Positions 44,701 to 58,245 of a stretch of 64,000 nt of DNA are shown piece by piece. Both the position numbers and the translations under genes were made by a program. The stretch comes from Chrysomallon squamiferum (taxonomy: Eukaryota > Mollusca > Gastropoda > Neomphalida > Peltospiridae), in contig CM022673.1 in assembly GCA_012295275.1 (NCBI GenBank), positions 21,276,413 through 21,340,412 of the forward strand, given 5' to 3'. Position 1 is the first letter of the stretch, and every line of letters starts with the position of its first letter. The notes beneath the pieces are model-generated. The model was not told the origin of the DNA and did no database searches. It saw only the letters and a list, made by a program, of their open reading frames with translations.

Positions 44701-46009
44701 GAACTTTGATATCTGACTCATCAGGAACATCGCCTGTAGTATACCAACCCAGAAAATCCATATCACTGAACACTTGTTTGACTAGAGATAAAAAAAACAA
44801 TAGTTTTCACAATATTAGTAACATTATTTCAATTTCTGGAATTTCACTGGCAACAAATAAATCAGAAAACATCTTATGAAGTAAAATAACACAATAACTG
44901 TTTCCTGCATTACAGATTTAATTTAAAAATTAAAATTAGTAACAGAAAAATAATTGATTAAACAAAATATAAAATTAATTATGAACGGTAAGCTCTTTTT
45001 CTTCATATTAAAAAATATTGCTTACATTGTTCTTCTTTTGTATTGTAATATTCCATGTTGATAATGATGTTCTCATCTATTTTTTCAAATAGAAGTTCAA
45101 AGGAGTTCATTACTTCAATGTTTCGACCTTTCTGCTTTCCAATCAAAGCACCTACAACTGAAATAAAATTAAAAATAGAAAACAAATAGAACATCAAAAG
45201 AAACAATTATAATGTGCCTATTTTTAATTTGTGAACAAAACTGTTTATTTCTAATACCAAAAAAAAAGAATACAAAATATAAAGTACTATATTTTTTAAT
45301 ATTAAGTAATTTGTTTAACAAATTATATGTTTTAATTTTGAGTTTTCTTTTTCTTCTAGATTGAAATGAAAACATATTGACATAACTGTGTCAGTTTCAC
45401 AGATGTATCAAGTTATATTTTTAAAATAATACTTTTTTTAAAATATACATCAATTGTCTGAACAGATGTATTTGTTTTGGCAGAATATTAATCCAAAAAA
45501 TAAAATATATCCATGTCTTTTCTGTTCCTCTCCCCAAAATATAGTAGAAAACCTTTCTGCAAACAATTGAGTAAGCTGGTATCAGACAAACTCATATCAT
45601 ATAACTAGTGATATGAGACATCTAATACCACTATATTTATATAAATATATATATCCCACACAAACTGATTTGATCTAATACTTATTTAGTGAAATGATGT
45701 AATTCTGGGAATCACAGTGACTGTATTCATCATGTACAGCAATTAAAATCTGTGTGTATCATGATTTACGTACTGATAGAGAAGTCATTGTAGGTAGTAA
45801 TCATCTAGACATTGTACTGTAGTCATATATATGAGGATTATGGAATACTGAGTAACTGCTATGATACACATTTATAAAATGACAATTGAAATTTAATCTG
45901 ACTAAATATATTGCAATGGTAATATATTATGGTTGGTAACAGTTTAGCAGCAGTTAAAAATTCTAACATATGCTATATATGTATGTGTTTGTTTGTGTGT
46001 TCGTGTGTG

Positions 46010-46048
<39 letters not shown>

Positions 46049-46786
46049 CAGACAGACAGACAGACAGATAGATAGATAGATGCATACTTGACATAGAACA
46101 TTACAATAGATGTAAATTCTGCAATATTTCTAAAATATATTTTCAGTCAGAAATGACTGGCACATCAGTGAGAGATGCTTTATTATGAGGTACCGCCTCA
46201 ATCACTGGAGTGCTTTCAGTAACTGAGATGTGGTTTGAACAATGGATCCTCTGTTAACTTAGTTGGCTTGTGTTGATGCTGCTGGAATTATTCTTCATCA
46301 AAATGCGATTCTATAACTAGGAGCATAATGATTTCTAAATAGCCATGGCCACAATCAAAAGAAACTATCAGGGAATGAACAAAAATGAGGAAAATTGTTT
46401 ATTACTAATCCACTTACATATATATTATTAATTATATATTTTAAAACCATCAAATGTTGCATATTTAACAACATTTAACTGTTCTTCCATTTATTTATTC
46501 TGAGTAGTACAAAATCTGAAAATGGATACAGTTCAGGGTTCACAAAACTGTAAGCAATACAAAGATGCCCTGTGAAAACAATCAAAGTTTTCTTATATAT
46601 AATATATTATATATAAATAAATAAGATACCCTGCTGAGGTTGTCCTTGCTGTGCCTTCACTCGAGTCCAGTGTTCAGATATGTTCATTATTACCAAAGGA
46701 TGAAGTGCCACTGAAACACTTCCTGACGTTCCAGCTGATGCCATAACAGTCCCTGCAGTACTGTCAATTTCCATTTCGTTTGACAT
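41781..46786 (-). CDS. COPS6: COP9 signalosome subunit 6 (MPN domain), complete, 10 exons
   Basis: Subunit of the COP9 signalosome, which removes NEDD8 from cullin-RING ligases. CSN6 is the catalytically inactive MPN partner of CSN5. Exons on the minus strand: 46630-46786, 45026-45157, 44693-44781, 44236-44298, 43945-43992, 43295-43409, 42754-42840, 42468-42568, 42018-42086, 41781-41852 (TGA). Phases close to 310 residues (human 327). After a short acidic N-terminus come [40 protein letters not shown] and YYNTKEEQ, then FLGWYTTGD, the MPN core. The JAMM zinc ligands (HxH...D) are not present, as expected for CSN6. The C-terminal half has [18 protein letters not shown], a helical bundle, and the conserved end [11 protein letters not shown]. 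The start sits at MSNEMEID, the first ATG of the exon. Intron 1 (1.5 kb) is the longest. The gene is divergent from M-Ras, with 1.1 kb between starts. Confidence 0.96.
43540..43640. repeat. hexanucleotide repeat (AAAAAT)n turning into (GAAAAT)n
   Basis: About ten AAAAAT units followed by six GAAAAT units in a CSN6 intron. Open on both strands (Lys-Asn or Phe-Tyr/His repeats), not coding. Confidence 0.93.
44121..44144. repeat. (AC)n microsatellite in CSN6 intron
   Basis: A short, nearly pure AC run between CSN6 exons 4 and 5. Confidence 0.85.
45158..46629 (-). other. CSN6 intron 1
   Basis: No exon or gene seen. It contains the TA/CAGA/TAGA microsatellite at 46015-46080. Confidence 0.6.
46015..46080. 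repeat. compound (TA)n(CAGA)n(TAGA)n microsatellite
   Basis: A TA block, then about seven CAGA units, then three to four TAGA units, in CSN6 intron 1. Confidence 0.93.
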
Positions 46787-47879
46787 TTTGAACGATATGA
46801 AAGTAATATCACCTAACACCTAATAATTTTGAGTATCCACCTAATATTTAATGTGTTCCGCATTTTATATATAGGAGCGAAACAGTCAAGTAATAGTTAA
46901 TAAGGGAAATAACTCAGTATTTTTTATTTAAATTCGGAGATCTAAAACAAACATTTGAAAACATTATTTTCTAGAGATCATAATTTTGAAATATGTGAAA
47001 ATATTGATTTAAAAAATAAAAATGAACTTATTATAGCAAAAAGTTGGGTTGTTTTGGTTTTCTCTATTGTCCCTTCCTCAAACGCAACAAAAATTATAAT
47101 ATAATTATAAGATATGATTGATTGTTTTGTTAATATTTCATATACAGTTAAAGTTTTAAAAGTGATATCAAAAATTATAATTACTATTTAAGATATGGAT
47201 TGGGAAAATTCATTTGACACACATGGCTAGCCTCTATATAATTATTTATAACTACTCTATTTTTAACAGCATCGATAACCAATCGGATGTCGTTCTAATT
47301 TTATCTTTACATATTCTGTTATAAAGGACTTCGTATGACAAGTCCTGCTCAGTCTAAATCATTTTCATTAAACCAAACCAAACGGCTTAATATTAGCTGA
47401 TTTTAATAGAGTATATTATTTATTTATTTATTTATTTATGATTTTTATATTTATTATATTAATTTATTTTTTAATCAGTGTTCCAAGGAATTAATCGTTC
47501 TAACGTATTTTGTTATGACTAATAGGAAAGTAATTTTATTTATAACATTAAATAATAAACAATTTTAGAAATTTTTAATGAAATTAACTATAATAATTTT
47601 TATTTACTTATTTATTTATTTTGTCTTTCTTCTTTTTTAGTAGGTCAATATATAAACCGGAAATAATTGTCGTGTTTGGAGGTGAAGGTTAGTAAAGCGG
47701 AAGTAATAGTACTTGAGGTTGTTATGCACGAACTGACTAATGTTTAGGGTAAACTGTGAATCATTCATTTTTTCTTTACTCTCTCTTACGTACTTTCGTT
47801 AAGATAATGTGACTGTTCATTGGAATATTAATATATGTGTATTATTTTGATGTGACGTTGATCGTAACTTGGTGAAACA
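46787..47879. promoter_or_regulatory. divergent promoter region CSN6 / M-Ras with two ETS-type sites
   Basis: 1093 bp separate the two start codons. ACCGGAAAT (core CCGGAA 47657-47662) and GCGGAAGT (47697-47704) match ETS/GABP core-promoter motifs. They lie 40 bp apart, about 180-220 bp upstream of the M-Ras ATG. No TATA box is obvious near M-Ras. No ORF of interest lies inside. Shared bidirectional use is inference. Confidence 0.4.
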
Positions 47880-50230
47880 ATGTCCAAACCGCACCCAAAT
47901 GACAATCTGGCCACATATAAATTGGTGGTTGTTGGAGATGGTGGCGTGGGAAAATCAGCCTTGACAATACAGTTCTTCCAAAAATTATTTGTTCAGGATT
48001 ATGATCCCACGATAGAAGATTCTTACATCCAGCACACTGAGATCGATGGACAGTGGTGTATTTTGGATGGTAAGTGTGTCGCATTTCAGAATTTTGGCAG
48101 CTTTAATAAATTTGATACTTATGAATGTGAATCGAGTTACCTAAATCAGTAAATGATGTAAATCAGGTTACTTGCATTAAATGATTTCTAGGATATCCAC
48201 TGATTCAGTTTGTTATACTAGCATACATTTGTATGATACACATATGCAATGAAACATAGAATATGGCATTACTTACGAAGCAATTAGTTACAAACTCTGG
48301 CATTCATCATCTGTTGTAATTTATCTGTAATGTATAATGTCAAAATAAATAAAAATTCATAAGACTGAATATTCTGGTTAAAATCCATTGTCATTTCACA
48401 GTTAAATTACCATTAATGTTAAATTAATGGTACATTATACAGCTGAAGAACTATTCGTTTGTCATTTAATACTGTCAGTCCAAATATTTAAATGTTTTAT
48501 GTCATAGTTTATAAATATCACATAGTAAACAATTTGAAGAATGACAATTTCACATTATCCTTCATGTTATGGACAGCCACTGCTAAGTATTTCTAGTGTA
48601 TTTTGCTGCTGGAACCAGAATACACAGGGTACCTTAACTTGAAAATATAAATAGTTATATTTTTATACAATCCTGTTTTATATTGATGTGCCATATTTAA
48701 TATATGTTAACTGAATTTGAATAAAAGAAATATGTTCCAAGTATAATGTTTTATATTTTTATAATTGTACAGGGTATTTGTAAAATTATTAAGATTTTGC
48801 ATTTAATGTATATGTTTAGTCTTTAGATAACTAAATTGGTTGCTTTTTCATACGTTTCAGGCTTTTAACAATATTAATTTTAAAACCCCCAAAACACAAT
48901 CATATAATTTGTAAGAAATGTAATAAAAAATATAAAAATGATGTGTTGTTCTTAACACACTTCATAGTTTATTACAATGTCCATTTATATCTTTAATATC
49001 ACTTAATAAGATTAGAAAAAATGAGAGTTGTTATTTAATTACTGCAGTGTTTGTTTGTATGTATGTGTGTATATGTGCATGTTTGCTTCACACCAAATAT
49101 TACAGCCCCTTAGAAGATCATAATATCAAGTAGATCAAATCCTAAAAAATGTATCTATTCCTTTTCAAAGTTTGAGGAACTATACAATTTGTAACCAGAA
49201 TATTCTTTAACCAGATATAGCTAGATATTACTATTATAACTTAACACAGACATTTTAAGTGTTTTATTGGTTGCAGTTAATATTGTGCATTTATATATTT
49301 GAGATGTTTGAGAGCATAATTACTGTTATAAATTATTCATTTACATGTATTTCTTCATTATTTTCCATTTTCTCTGAATTACCTTTGATTTATTTAAAAT
49401 GATATATAGAAAATAACATAACATATTAATTGTCCCTATGATCTGAAAATAAGATATGCGATACTAATGATGGAAACTTAAATTTGAAAATATGTTTAAA
49501 AGAATAATTCACATTATCAGTCAAGCCTGCCCATGCACATACACATGTATACACACATCTGACATTATGTTGTGTGATCTTCATATCAGTGGAAAATCAG
49601 TTTTGTTACTGAAATGTGATACTGTGTAAGTGAAACTATTACAGTCATCCAAAGTTTTCTGCACTCTATATTATTATTGTGAACTGCATGGAAACAGAGT
49701 AATTAAAGTGTTTATACTGTACAGAATGGTGACAGTAAGTAAACTGCTGACTGCATCGAATCTGTGTCAGCCTCATTTGGAGACAGAGCGACAATGTACG
49801 AAGGATAGAAAACACTTGAACTTCCTTACACTGAAAAGGAAATAAACCCTAGAACGTTGTGGCATCTACTACTTGATTTTTTGAACATTTCATTTGTTTG
49901 GTGAAAGCCACCGTTTATCTGCACTTAGCTGTAATTATCACACAGAAAAGTTGCATTTCCTTTCCTTTTAGATTTATTAATTTTAAATGAACAAAACAAA
50001 AAAGGAATTGTGCAAAAATAAACAAAATAAAATTTAGAGGAAAAATTAAGATGATGACAAAAGCACAAGTTTTCTTTCTGCATGAATAATGTTATTGGTA
50101 TTATTTACTGTTATAACTATTACATTTAAAAGTATTATAAATAAAAAAGCTTATCAGTTCTGGTGATAAAGAATTTGTAAAGGCAGGCATTTAGTTGTGT
50201 ATGTGTGGGTGGGTATATAATATATATATG

Positions 50231-50262
<32 letters not shown>

Positions 50263-52197
50263 AACATATATATTTATAAATGAACATAGTTGTTAAATTA
50301 ATGTTATGTTAAGTTCTTATGTGTTATGAGATTTTTAAATCAAAAAAGACTTGGCTCTGTGTATCTGTGTGTTATAGTTAATAATATTCTACACTTGATT
50401 TATTGTACTAATATCGGGCAAGCTTCAGATACAATGCACCATCTGCTCAGCATCCCCCATCTCACTCTTTTTCTGCACATGGTTTCCACACCATGGAATA
50501 ATCTCTATTGTGTCGTGCTCATGTTTTGTGTAGTATTTTAGTAAATTTCCATGGATCTTAAGAAAGTGAATGCAAAGGACAGTGCTGAAAAGAAGTGGAT
50601 GCTATCCATTGAATTAAAGCATAAAATCAAAGAAAAACATGAATGAGGTGTGCATATAGTAACATGGCTAGGCAGTACGAGTATAGTACTTTTACAATGT
50701 GTACCATATTGAAGCAGGAGTTGATAAAGGCATTAAAATAATTTCTAAGTTGCAGACCTCTGTTTGTGAAAAGATGGAGAAACCCTAACCCTGTACACTT
50801 TACAAAACCAATATATTTCTTTACATTCTCTTTTATTTTGTTTTTATACAATATTTGTCATTTATACATACATTTTTCTTATTTAAAAACATGTTAAAAA
50901 AAATGGGGTGGGTTTTGGGTGGCTGGACCAGATTAAAGGTATTTCAATTAATTTGATATACGGGCAAATTGAGTTACAAGGCTCAGTCACACAACAAATT
51001 AAACTCGTTAATCAAGGCACCACTGTATTAGCACATAAAATGTTACTTGGACATAATTTGGGTCATATTGGATTTAAAGTATTGTTTTCTTAAAATTGAA
51101 AGCAATTTTAATAAATCTGATACTGTAAGTGTTTGATGATTGTAACATACTGAGCCTTAACATAATCTCTTCTGTATTATATTGTCATAGGCCCAATATG
51201 CTTGGGCATCATCAGCTCCTGTTACAGTTTTGTTTCTTTGCCTGTTATTGTGATTCCATCTTGTGTAATGAAGAAATTAATCAAAATATTTATGTCTTAT
51301 AGAAATTGGGTATCAGTGATTACATTATTTTACATCTGTAAATTCATTTTTATCTACATTCTTGTTTGAACTGAAACATGTATATAATGTTATGAAATTT
51401 GTTACAGTTCTCGATACAGCTGGTCAAGAAGAGTTCAGTGCAATGAGAGAACAATACATGAGAAAAGGAGACGGGTTTCTTCTTGTTTACTCTGTAACAG
51501 ATAAACAGAGTTTTCAAAACATTGTTAATTTTCACACTCAGATTCTGAGAGTTAAAGACAGGTATGTTATTTCATTGATGGTAATTTGTTATTTCTTTAA
51601 AATTGGAGTGGAAGTTGTTTTTGTGTTGTTTTCCATTTAAAATATATAAAAAAAAGACAAATAAAAGAATTTATGTAATTGTATAAAAATAAAAATTTGT
51701 AAAATGTGAAATAAATGTTAAAAATTTATAGCAGAAACTTCTCCCACTCTATTTTTTTTCATATTTAATCTTTATTTCAGGGATACCTATCCCATGATCC
51801 TTGTGGCAAATAAAGTGGATCTTGTTGGCCAGAGAAAAGTTACAGAAGAACAAGGGAGAGAACTTGCCACAAAAGTAAAGGTATGTAATCTAAAAGTAGT
51901 TAATTTTTAAAACGAACTTCCTTTTGGTAGGCTGTTTAATAAATCCATGATTTTTTCTAAAAGTTATAAAATTTCATTACTTGCTTGTTTTACAGTTACT
52001 TGCAGAATGTTGTATTAACACATATTCATCTGTTTTACTTACAGATACCATATATAGAAACAAGTGCAAAAGATCCACCACTGAATGTGGATTTGGCTTT
52101 CCATGAAGTTGTTAGAGTTATCAGGGATCAGCCGATGGATTTTAAAAACAGAACAAAGAAAAGAAGAGGGAAGAAAAAGAAGTGTATCATCCTTTGA
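47880..52197 (+). CDS. MRAS: Ras-related GTPase M-Ras, complete, 4 exons
   Basis: Small GTPase that in known animals binds SHOC2-PP1 to activate RAF and acts at the plasma membrane. Exons: 47880-48069, 51408-51561, 51781-51880, 52045-52197 (TGA). Phases close to 198 residues. G1 GDGGVGKS (19-26), switch [10 protein letters not shown] (41-49), G3 DTAGQEE (66-72), G4 NKVD (125-128), G5 ETSAK (153-157). The lysine/arginine-rich tail KKRRGKKKK precedes CIIL (195-198); a terminal Leu predicts geranylgeranylation. [28 protein letters not shown] and [16 protein letters not shown] follow M-Ras rather than H/K/N-Ras. It is about ten residues shorter than human M-Ras, mostly in the tail. The first ATG of the exon is used. 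Intron 1 is 3.3 kb and hosts a Tigger-type transposon copy. Confidence 0.96.
50216..50262. repeat. (TA)n/(AC)n microsatellite in M-Ras intron 1
   Basis: A TA-rich run followed by a short AC run. Confidence 0.85.
50430..51025 (+). mobile_element. Tigger-type DNA transposon, internally deleted, copy 2
   Basis: It is homologous to 30481-31112 from the 5' leader (tctgctcagcatc) through the transposase N-terminal relic. An ATG at 50551 starts [15 protein letters not shown], with [12 protein letters not shown] before a stop. The 3' end is intact: aactcgttaatcaaggcacc followed by actg is the inverted complement of copy 1's left end, and TA follows at 51026-51027 as expected for a TA target site. 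The 5' inverted repeat is lost. It inserted inside M-Ras intron 1. Confidence 0.8.
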
Positions 52198-55100
52198 TAA
52201 AATTCCATTTTTTATTAATAGTTTATTATTTTTGTGACTTAACTGGGTCTTTGGTACATTTTTATAACCAGAATTTTAAAAATATTATGACAAAATTAGC
52301 TGAAAGTGAGAAAAAGGTTTGTTGCCTTTATATATATATAAGGGAAATTGTTTAAAAAATTTCTGTTGTTGAATTACTTGAAAAGAATTCCTGAATGAAA
52401 TATATGAATGATTATACAGTGCTATAAAATTATTTACAGTTTGTTTTTACATTTTTTTTTTCTTTCTTTTTTTTTTTTCCTTTTATAATTTGACCAAGTG
52501 CTTGGTTTACAGAATATAAATCATGACACTGTAATATAAATTTATTGCATGTTTATATGTGAATGTGTATGGAGTTATCTGACTCAAGGAGTTGACAGAA
52601 TGTAGGACCAACAACCCTTGTGTTCAGGTAAAATATCACAGTAGCTGTTTTCTTACACTTCATCTTGAAGATGGAATATTCTTTCAGCTGATTGGTAATT
52701 TATGGACAATTCTGGGAGACTTTTTATAATATAACAAGTTAATCTTCCCAGAGGTATTTGTAATTTGTACACACATTAAGTAACATGATGTATTCATGAT
52801 TTCTTGTTACTACAAGGTAATGAAATTTTATTTCTGCCATATGTAATATGTGGGATAAATTTGTAAATTGAAGATATTATAATGTAACAGACTATAATGC
52901 CTGTACATAATGTAACAAGTTGGTATATGTAAATGCAGTACAGATTTATACGTAGTTGTTTAAACAGAAATGATACTGCCTGAAATATCTGGGTCATATC
53001 TGTAAATTGTAACCTTATAAAATTTAAAAATCGATAAACAAAATGTGATGTACCATGTATTTTGGACAGTCTGTAATCTGTAGATATATTTCTTGTATAT
53101 AAAAATACTACTTTTTCATGGAACTCTAAACAAGAATAGTTTTATGAAACAATATATAAGTAGAAAATAAATCACCAACAGTTTATCTTTTGTAACCATG
53201 AACGTAGTTATATATAATTTAATACAGATCTTTTTTTTTCTTACATGATCTTAAATTATTTATGGACTTCTTTAGAATTATCATTTTTAAAATTATTTTT
53301 GTATACATAGCTTATAATTACTTACATAATTTAATTAGGTCTGGTAATTTTATTTAGGCAAACCTTATTATGTCAGTATGAACAAACAAAATGTAATGAC
53401 ACTCTGTACTGTATAGGCTAACTGTTTCAAGTTTGAGCTCAGATTAGATGTTGGTCAAAACAGAATTTTAAGTATCGGATTGGTATACTGAAGATTGGTT
53501 TTCTTTTTTGACCAGAAAATGTTTGCTGCTTTTAATATATATATATGTTCAAAAAAAAAAAAAAAAATAATAATAATATTGAATAACTAAAAAATAAAAA
53601 AACATTTTGAAGATTTGTAAAAGGTTAAATTCTTGAATATCATTTACTTACCTTTCGGTTATTATCTGTGATTCTTTGATAGAATATGTATTTGGTCTAC
53701 CAGACATCTTTATCCATTCTGTAATCCAAAACCAAGAATATATCTTAATTCATTATTAATAAGTGAATAAACAGGAATCATATATTGAATCTCAAGAATA
53801 TTAGTTGAATAGTCTGAAATTGTAAAAACCAGATAAAAATGTCCATTAAGGAACAGTAATCATAATCCTGTGAATATTTCAATACTTGTTTAATGATAGC
53901 TGATTAATCTAAAATCTAAAACAGAAGCTGTAAGAATATTTGAGTTGACTGGAATCTTAAACCAAAGAATATTTACAAATAACAGAACAACCAGATCTAA
54001 GTATCAGTGACAAAGTTATTATAGAACTGGTTTCATAAAACTCGAGGAATGTGAAATCAACACCACTATGAGGTTTAGGTAGTAAGTTGTTACGGGGAGT
54101 GGTCTAAATAATTTGAGCATTCTGAATTTAGATGGATGAACAAGTTTCAAACTAAGTTTTGTTATTAAGTTAGATATGACAAGTTGTAAAGTGGAATTAA
54201 ATGTGATAATTAAGACATTTCATCATTTCTTGGGAGGGGAGTTATTATTTAGATCTGAAGAAACAGCAAAAATAAAACTTGTTGATTTCTGATTCAAGTG
54301 ACTCTAAGGGGAATTTAATTTGTAAATTTGTGTTTAAGATGTACAGGGAAAAGGAAAAGAAGTACGGGTCACATTCCAGGCTATTTTGAAATCTAGTGTG
54401 CCTGTTGCTGTTATGTAGCACTATCTGTGATACTGTCGTATACGTGCAATAGTGTTTTGTATGCATAATATCAGAATCACGGTTTCAAAATAAATTCAGT
54501 ACAAGAAATGTGATTAATAGTAAACCATTTGTATATTTAAATGTGAATGTTCCAGACAATTTTAAAAAAAATGTTTTTTTACTCCCATACATGTGCTTAC
54601 ATATATACGTGTTACTCATCAATTTTTTACGCTGTTTAAAACATTTTTAATAAATGCCGATTTATCTGAAGATAAACATAAGCTGCAATAAATTGCCTTC
54701 AGTTTAAATTAGTTTTGTCAGTTTACTGACTGAATGAAATAATTACACTAAGTTCCCTATAAGTGACAACATATACCAGACATCAACTGATTATACTATA
54801 CAGAAATATTTTAATGTTTTTTACAATAGTGGAGGGCAACACTGACCTTACAGGTCTGGAGTAGAAAATGCAAGAGGTTTTAACCACAAACCATTTATGT
54901 AGTTATTAATGAAACAGTTTGTGTATTTTATGAATAGGTTTAATTTTTGTAGCTTTTATCATAAAATCTAATGAATTTGTTATTTTCAGTTATTTTAGAA
55001 AGAATTAGGTCTAAGTAATTTATAAAATTTTACCAAAAATAAATATTTTACAATTTTAATTTTATTCTGTAACAATATATTTTTTATTTAAACTTGTTCT

Positions 55101-57001
55101 CATACGAGAATATTAATCTCTATCTAGTTTATATAAAATATTAATTTCAATGTATAATGTATATTTCATTCATTCCTCGCATCAGTTTTATATTACTCAT
55201 AAGATTTCATCTTTTGTTTTTGTATATTTTGCATTTTGTAGGAATCAATATATTTCTTTTCTGACTTTATATTGTTGTGTTTTCTGTTTATCTGATAAAA
55301 CACTGCATATTTCTAATAGAGATTTATCTATTTTTTCTCAGTTTACTTGTGCATCTAGTTTCCAAATGAAAAACCATAAAAATGAACATGTGTACCTGCA
55401 GTAGATGCTCTGAATATATTTTCAGCATTACACAAACACTACATTCTTAATATTTCTGCAATAAATTAAAGATCAATTTGTTGTATTTCAGTTAAGGATA
55501 AATATTTTAAAATAATTGAAAATTCATTTAAATATAAATTTTAAACTAACAGAACAAAGCACATTTGAAATAATTGAATCTTTAGCATTATGGAAATTTA
55601 ATTTCTTTGAAATTAGTGTGGTTTAGCTTTAAAGCAGAAACTAAAATCATTGTTAATAATATATTACATTTTTAAAAAATCTGGAAATTTATTCACAGAA
55701 CTAATGTGGGATAAATAACTTGTTAATTAGAGTGCCTTCTATCTTCAGTGTTTGTGATTTTAATGAAATTTGGTTAAGTGCATAATAAAGAAGAAATATA
55801 TTAAATCTTGTATATATTAAACAAATCTAAAATAAGTGGCATATTTCAATATTTAAAAAAAGAAAGAAAAAAGTGTTTTGGACAGTTAAACACTTCATAA
55901 AACAATCGAAATATGTCTGCCAACATTTTTAATAGGGGTAAATATTCTCAAGCCTGCAAGTTCTTGAAGAAAATCACTAATCCAGATATATCCTCTTATA
56001 TCCATCAGTTTCTAGGTTGACTGCAGTTTCATGAACATTATGCATTTGGCCTAGAATAGCTGAAAATAGGTTTCACTACGGCTCAATTAAATTCAGTTAT
56101 AAAAAGAATTAAATCAATTTTTCCCACTTGTGATCAAATGTTTGTCCACGATGTAAGACAAAAAGCAAAGTCCAATGTAAAAGAAAACAGAACTCCATTT
56201 TTACTAGAATAATTTATTTTTGTTGGCAGAAAAGGAGATTTAACAAGATATTGCAACATGTTCTGGCAACCATAAAGTGGCGGCCCCAAAAACTGACAGT
56301 AGGTTGCGATATCGGCAAAACGATCACATCTGACACTGCATGGCTTGCTGTAAGTTAGGTAAGAACGTGACAGAAGTACTGACAGATTTAGATATGTCAC
56401 ACTGGGTGGTCATCTCCATTTTACTACCGTTTTGTTTTTATTTTCATTTTTCTTTCTAAAGGTGGTATGTGTTGCTTTAATACAGAACTGATACATGCAA
56501 TACTGTCAAAACCATTAAAACAAAAATAATGGAACTGTCAAAGCCAAAAACAAATAAGATCAATTCTCTTTTCAATAGTTACTAAAATGTGAACCATTGA
56601 CTAATAACACAGATTAAATATGGACTATTCTAAAGTTTAAATTTTCAAAATTGTACAACAAAAATATGCTGAATTTATTCCAGATTAATTAATGTATTAG
56701 TACACCAACAAACAATATTTCAACATTCTCCCTATATCATGACGTTTTTCATAGCTTGCCCACTGCAAAATAAATTTTATTGTCATCACAACATTAAAAA
56801 TGTATTTACATTTACTTTTGATAGTTGTCAACACTTGATATTGCAAACTGGACTTCAAGCTTAACTGTTAAATTATTTCATCTTCAACATCAGACCCTGG
56901 AAACCCACCAAAAATGATGAAAATAAGCTGCACAATTATTTTTTTTATTTTTTATTTTTTCCTTTGACATGGTTGACACTGTTGTGCGCATTTCCACTGA
57001 A

Positions 57002-57008
57002 GAGGTAG
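57002..57008 (-). promoter_or_regulatory. let-7 seed match (CTACCTC) in presumed Imp 3' UTR
   Basis: The minus-strand heptamer CTACCTC pairs with let-7 bases 2-8. It lies about 2.7 kb past the Imp stop codon. IGF2BP/Imp genes are known let-7 targets in vertebrates and flies. Confidence 0.4.
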
Positions 57009-57547
57009 ACTGGTGACAGTAAATTACTTTTTTGTACTTTTTTTAATAATTGGCTGTATTTTGGAAAAAACAACAACAAAAAAAACAATAGTACCAGATT
57101 AAATTTTAGCATTTAAGCTATATTTCTTGAGGCTTTTGCAGCACTGTCATATAGAATGAAACCATCATTCAGTGTACGTGATGTGTGGGTTTTCAAATTA
57201 TTGGCTTTGCAGCAGCAAAACCCAGAATAAATTCAGCATTTGCTAAGCTTAGTTCACAACAAAATTTAACATGCAGAAAAATCTCAATCTTAAACTTGTG
57301 GTTCTTTTTGTTCGTTCTTTAAATTTTTAAAAATAATATTTTTCCTCATGTAACACTGAACTTTACATCTAAATTAAAGGAATTTTTGATATTTATCTTT
57401 AACTGAATGATTGTTCCGTAATGATTTAGATTCCTTAATGGTAATGTGCGGCAGTTATGCTTAACTAACCACTTGAAACTGATTATTTCCCACAACCTAA
57501 CAATCCAATTTAAAAAAAAAAAGAAAAAAAAAAAGAAAAAATGGAAA

Positions 57548-57554
57548 GAGGTAG
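57548..57554 (-). promoter_or_regulatory. second let-7 seed match (CTACCTC) in presumed Imp 3' UTR
   Basis: Same heptamer, about 2.2 kb past the Imp stop codon and 546 bp from the other site. Confidence 0.4.
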
Positions 57555-58245
57555 GCAATTTTTTTTAAACAAAACTTTTGCAAGGAAATGGGTTTTTTTG
57601 GTTAACAGAACATTCATAACAAAGCCAAAAAATTTAATTTTCTCTTTTTACACATTTTCTGCTGATTTCCTGCATATTACTGTAACCTCTGTATTTTCCA
57701 TTCACAAATACACAATGGCAAAAAAGTTAAACAAATGAGCACAGTTTGTGTGCTACAATATTTGCAGCAAAAGGAGCTGACAGCAAATTAATTCAATTTC
57801 TTTCTTCATGAAAATTTAATTTATACACGACTAAACCGTATCAAAATCTTCTTCAAATTTTCATACTGGCCTCACAAAAAAGACTGAGTATGTCAATAAC
57901 ATCATTAATAACAAAAAATATTTCAAACTAACCTGAAAACAAGTATGTAATAAAAATGGCTGTTAATAGTTCAACAAGCCCGTCTCAATAATCTTTGATA
58001 ATTCACACAAACAAGACAAAAACTTTTCAAAATTTTAACATTTTTAAACACTGCTACAATTATTTCACAATTTAAATTATTGAACAGAAACTTTTCAGTG
58101 AAGTAAAATATACTTTTTCATTAAAGACAGAAATACAAAATTGACAGTATCAAAAAATGATGTCACTGCAGAATTCCTTTCCAAGTGTTGCTATTCTGGT
58201 TTATTTATCAAGGTAATCTTTCAACCAGGCTTCATTAATACCTTA

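Larger units (their letters stand above)
48070..51407 (+). other. M-Ras intron 1 (3.3 kb)
   Basis: No exon seen. It contains a TA/AC microsatellite at about 50216-50262 and a deleted Tigger-type element at about 50430-51025. Confidence 0.65.

Noticed and set aside
47842-48084. 80-codon minus-strand ORF over M-Ras exon 1
   Set aside because: Antisense shadow of the conserved GTPase exon.
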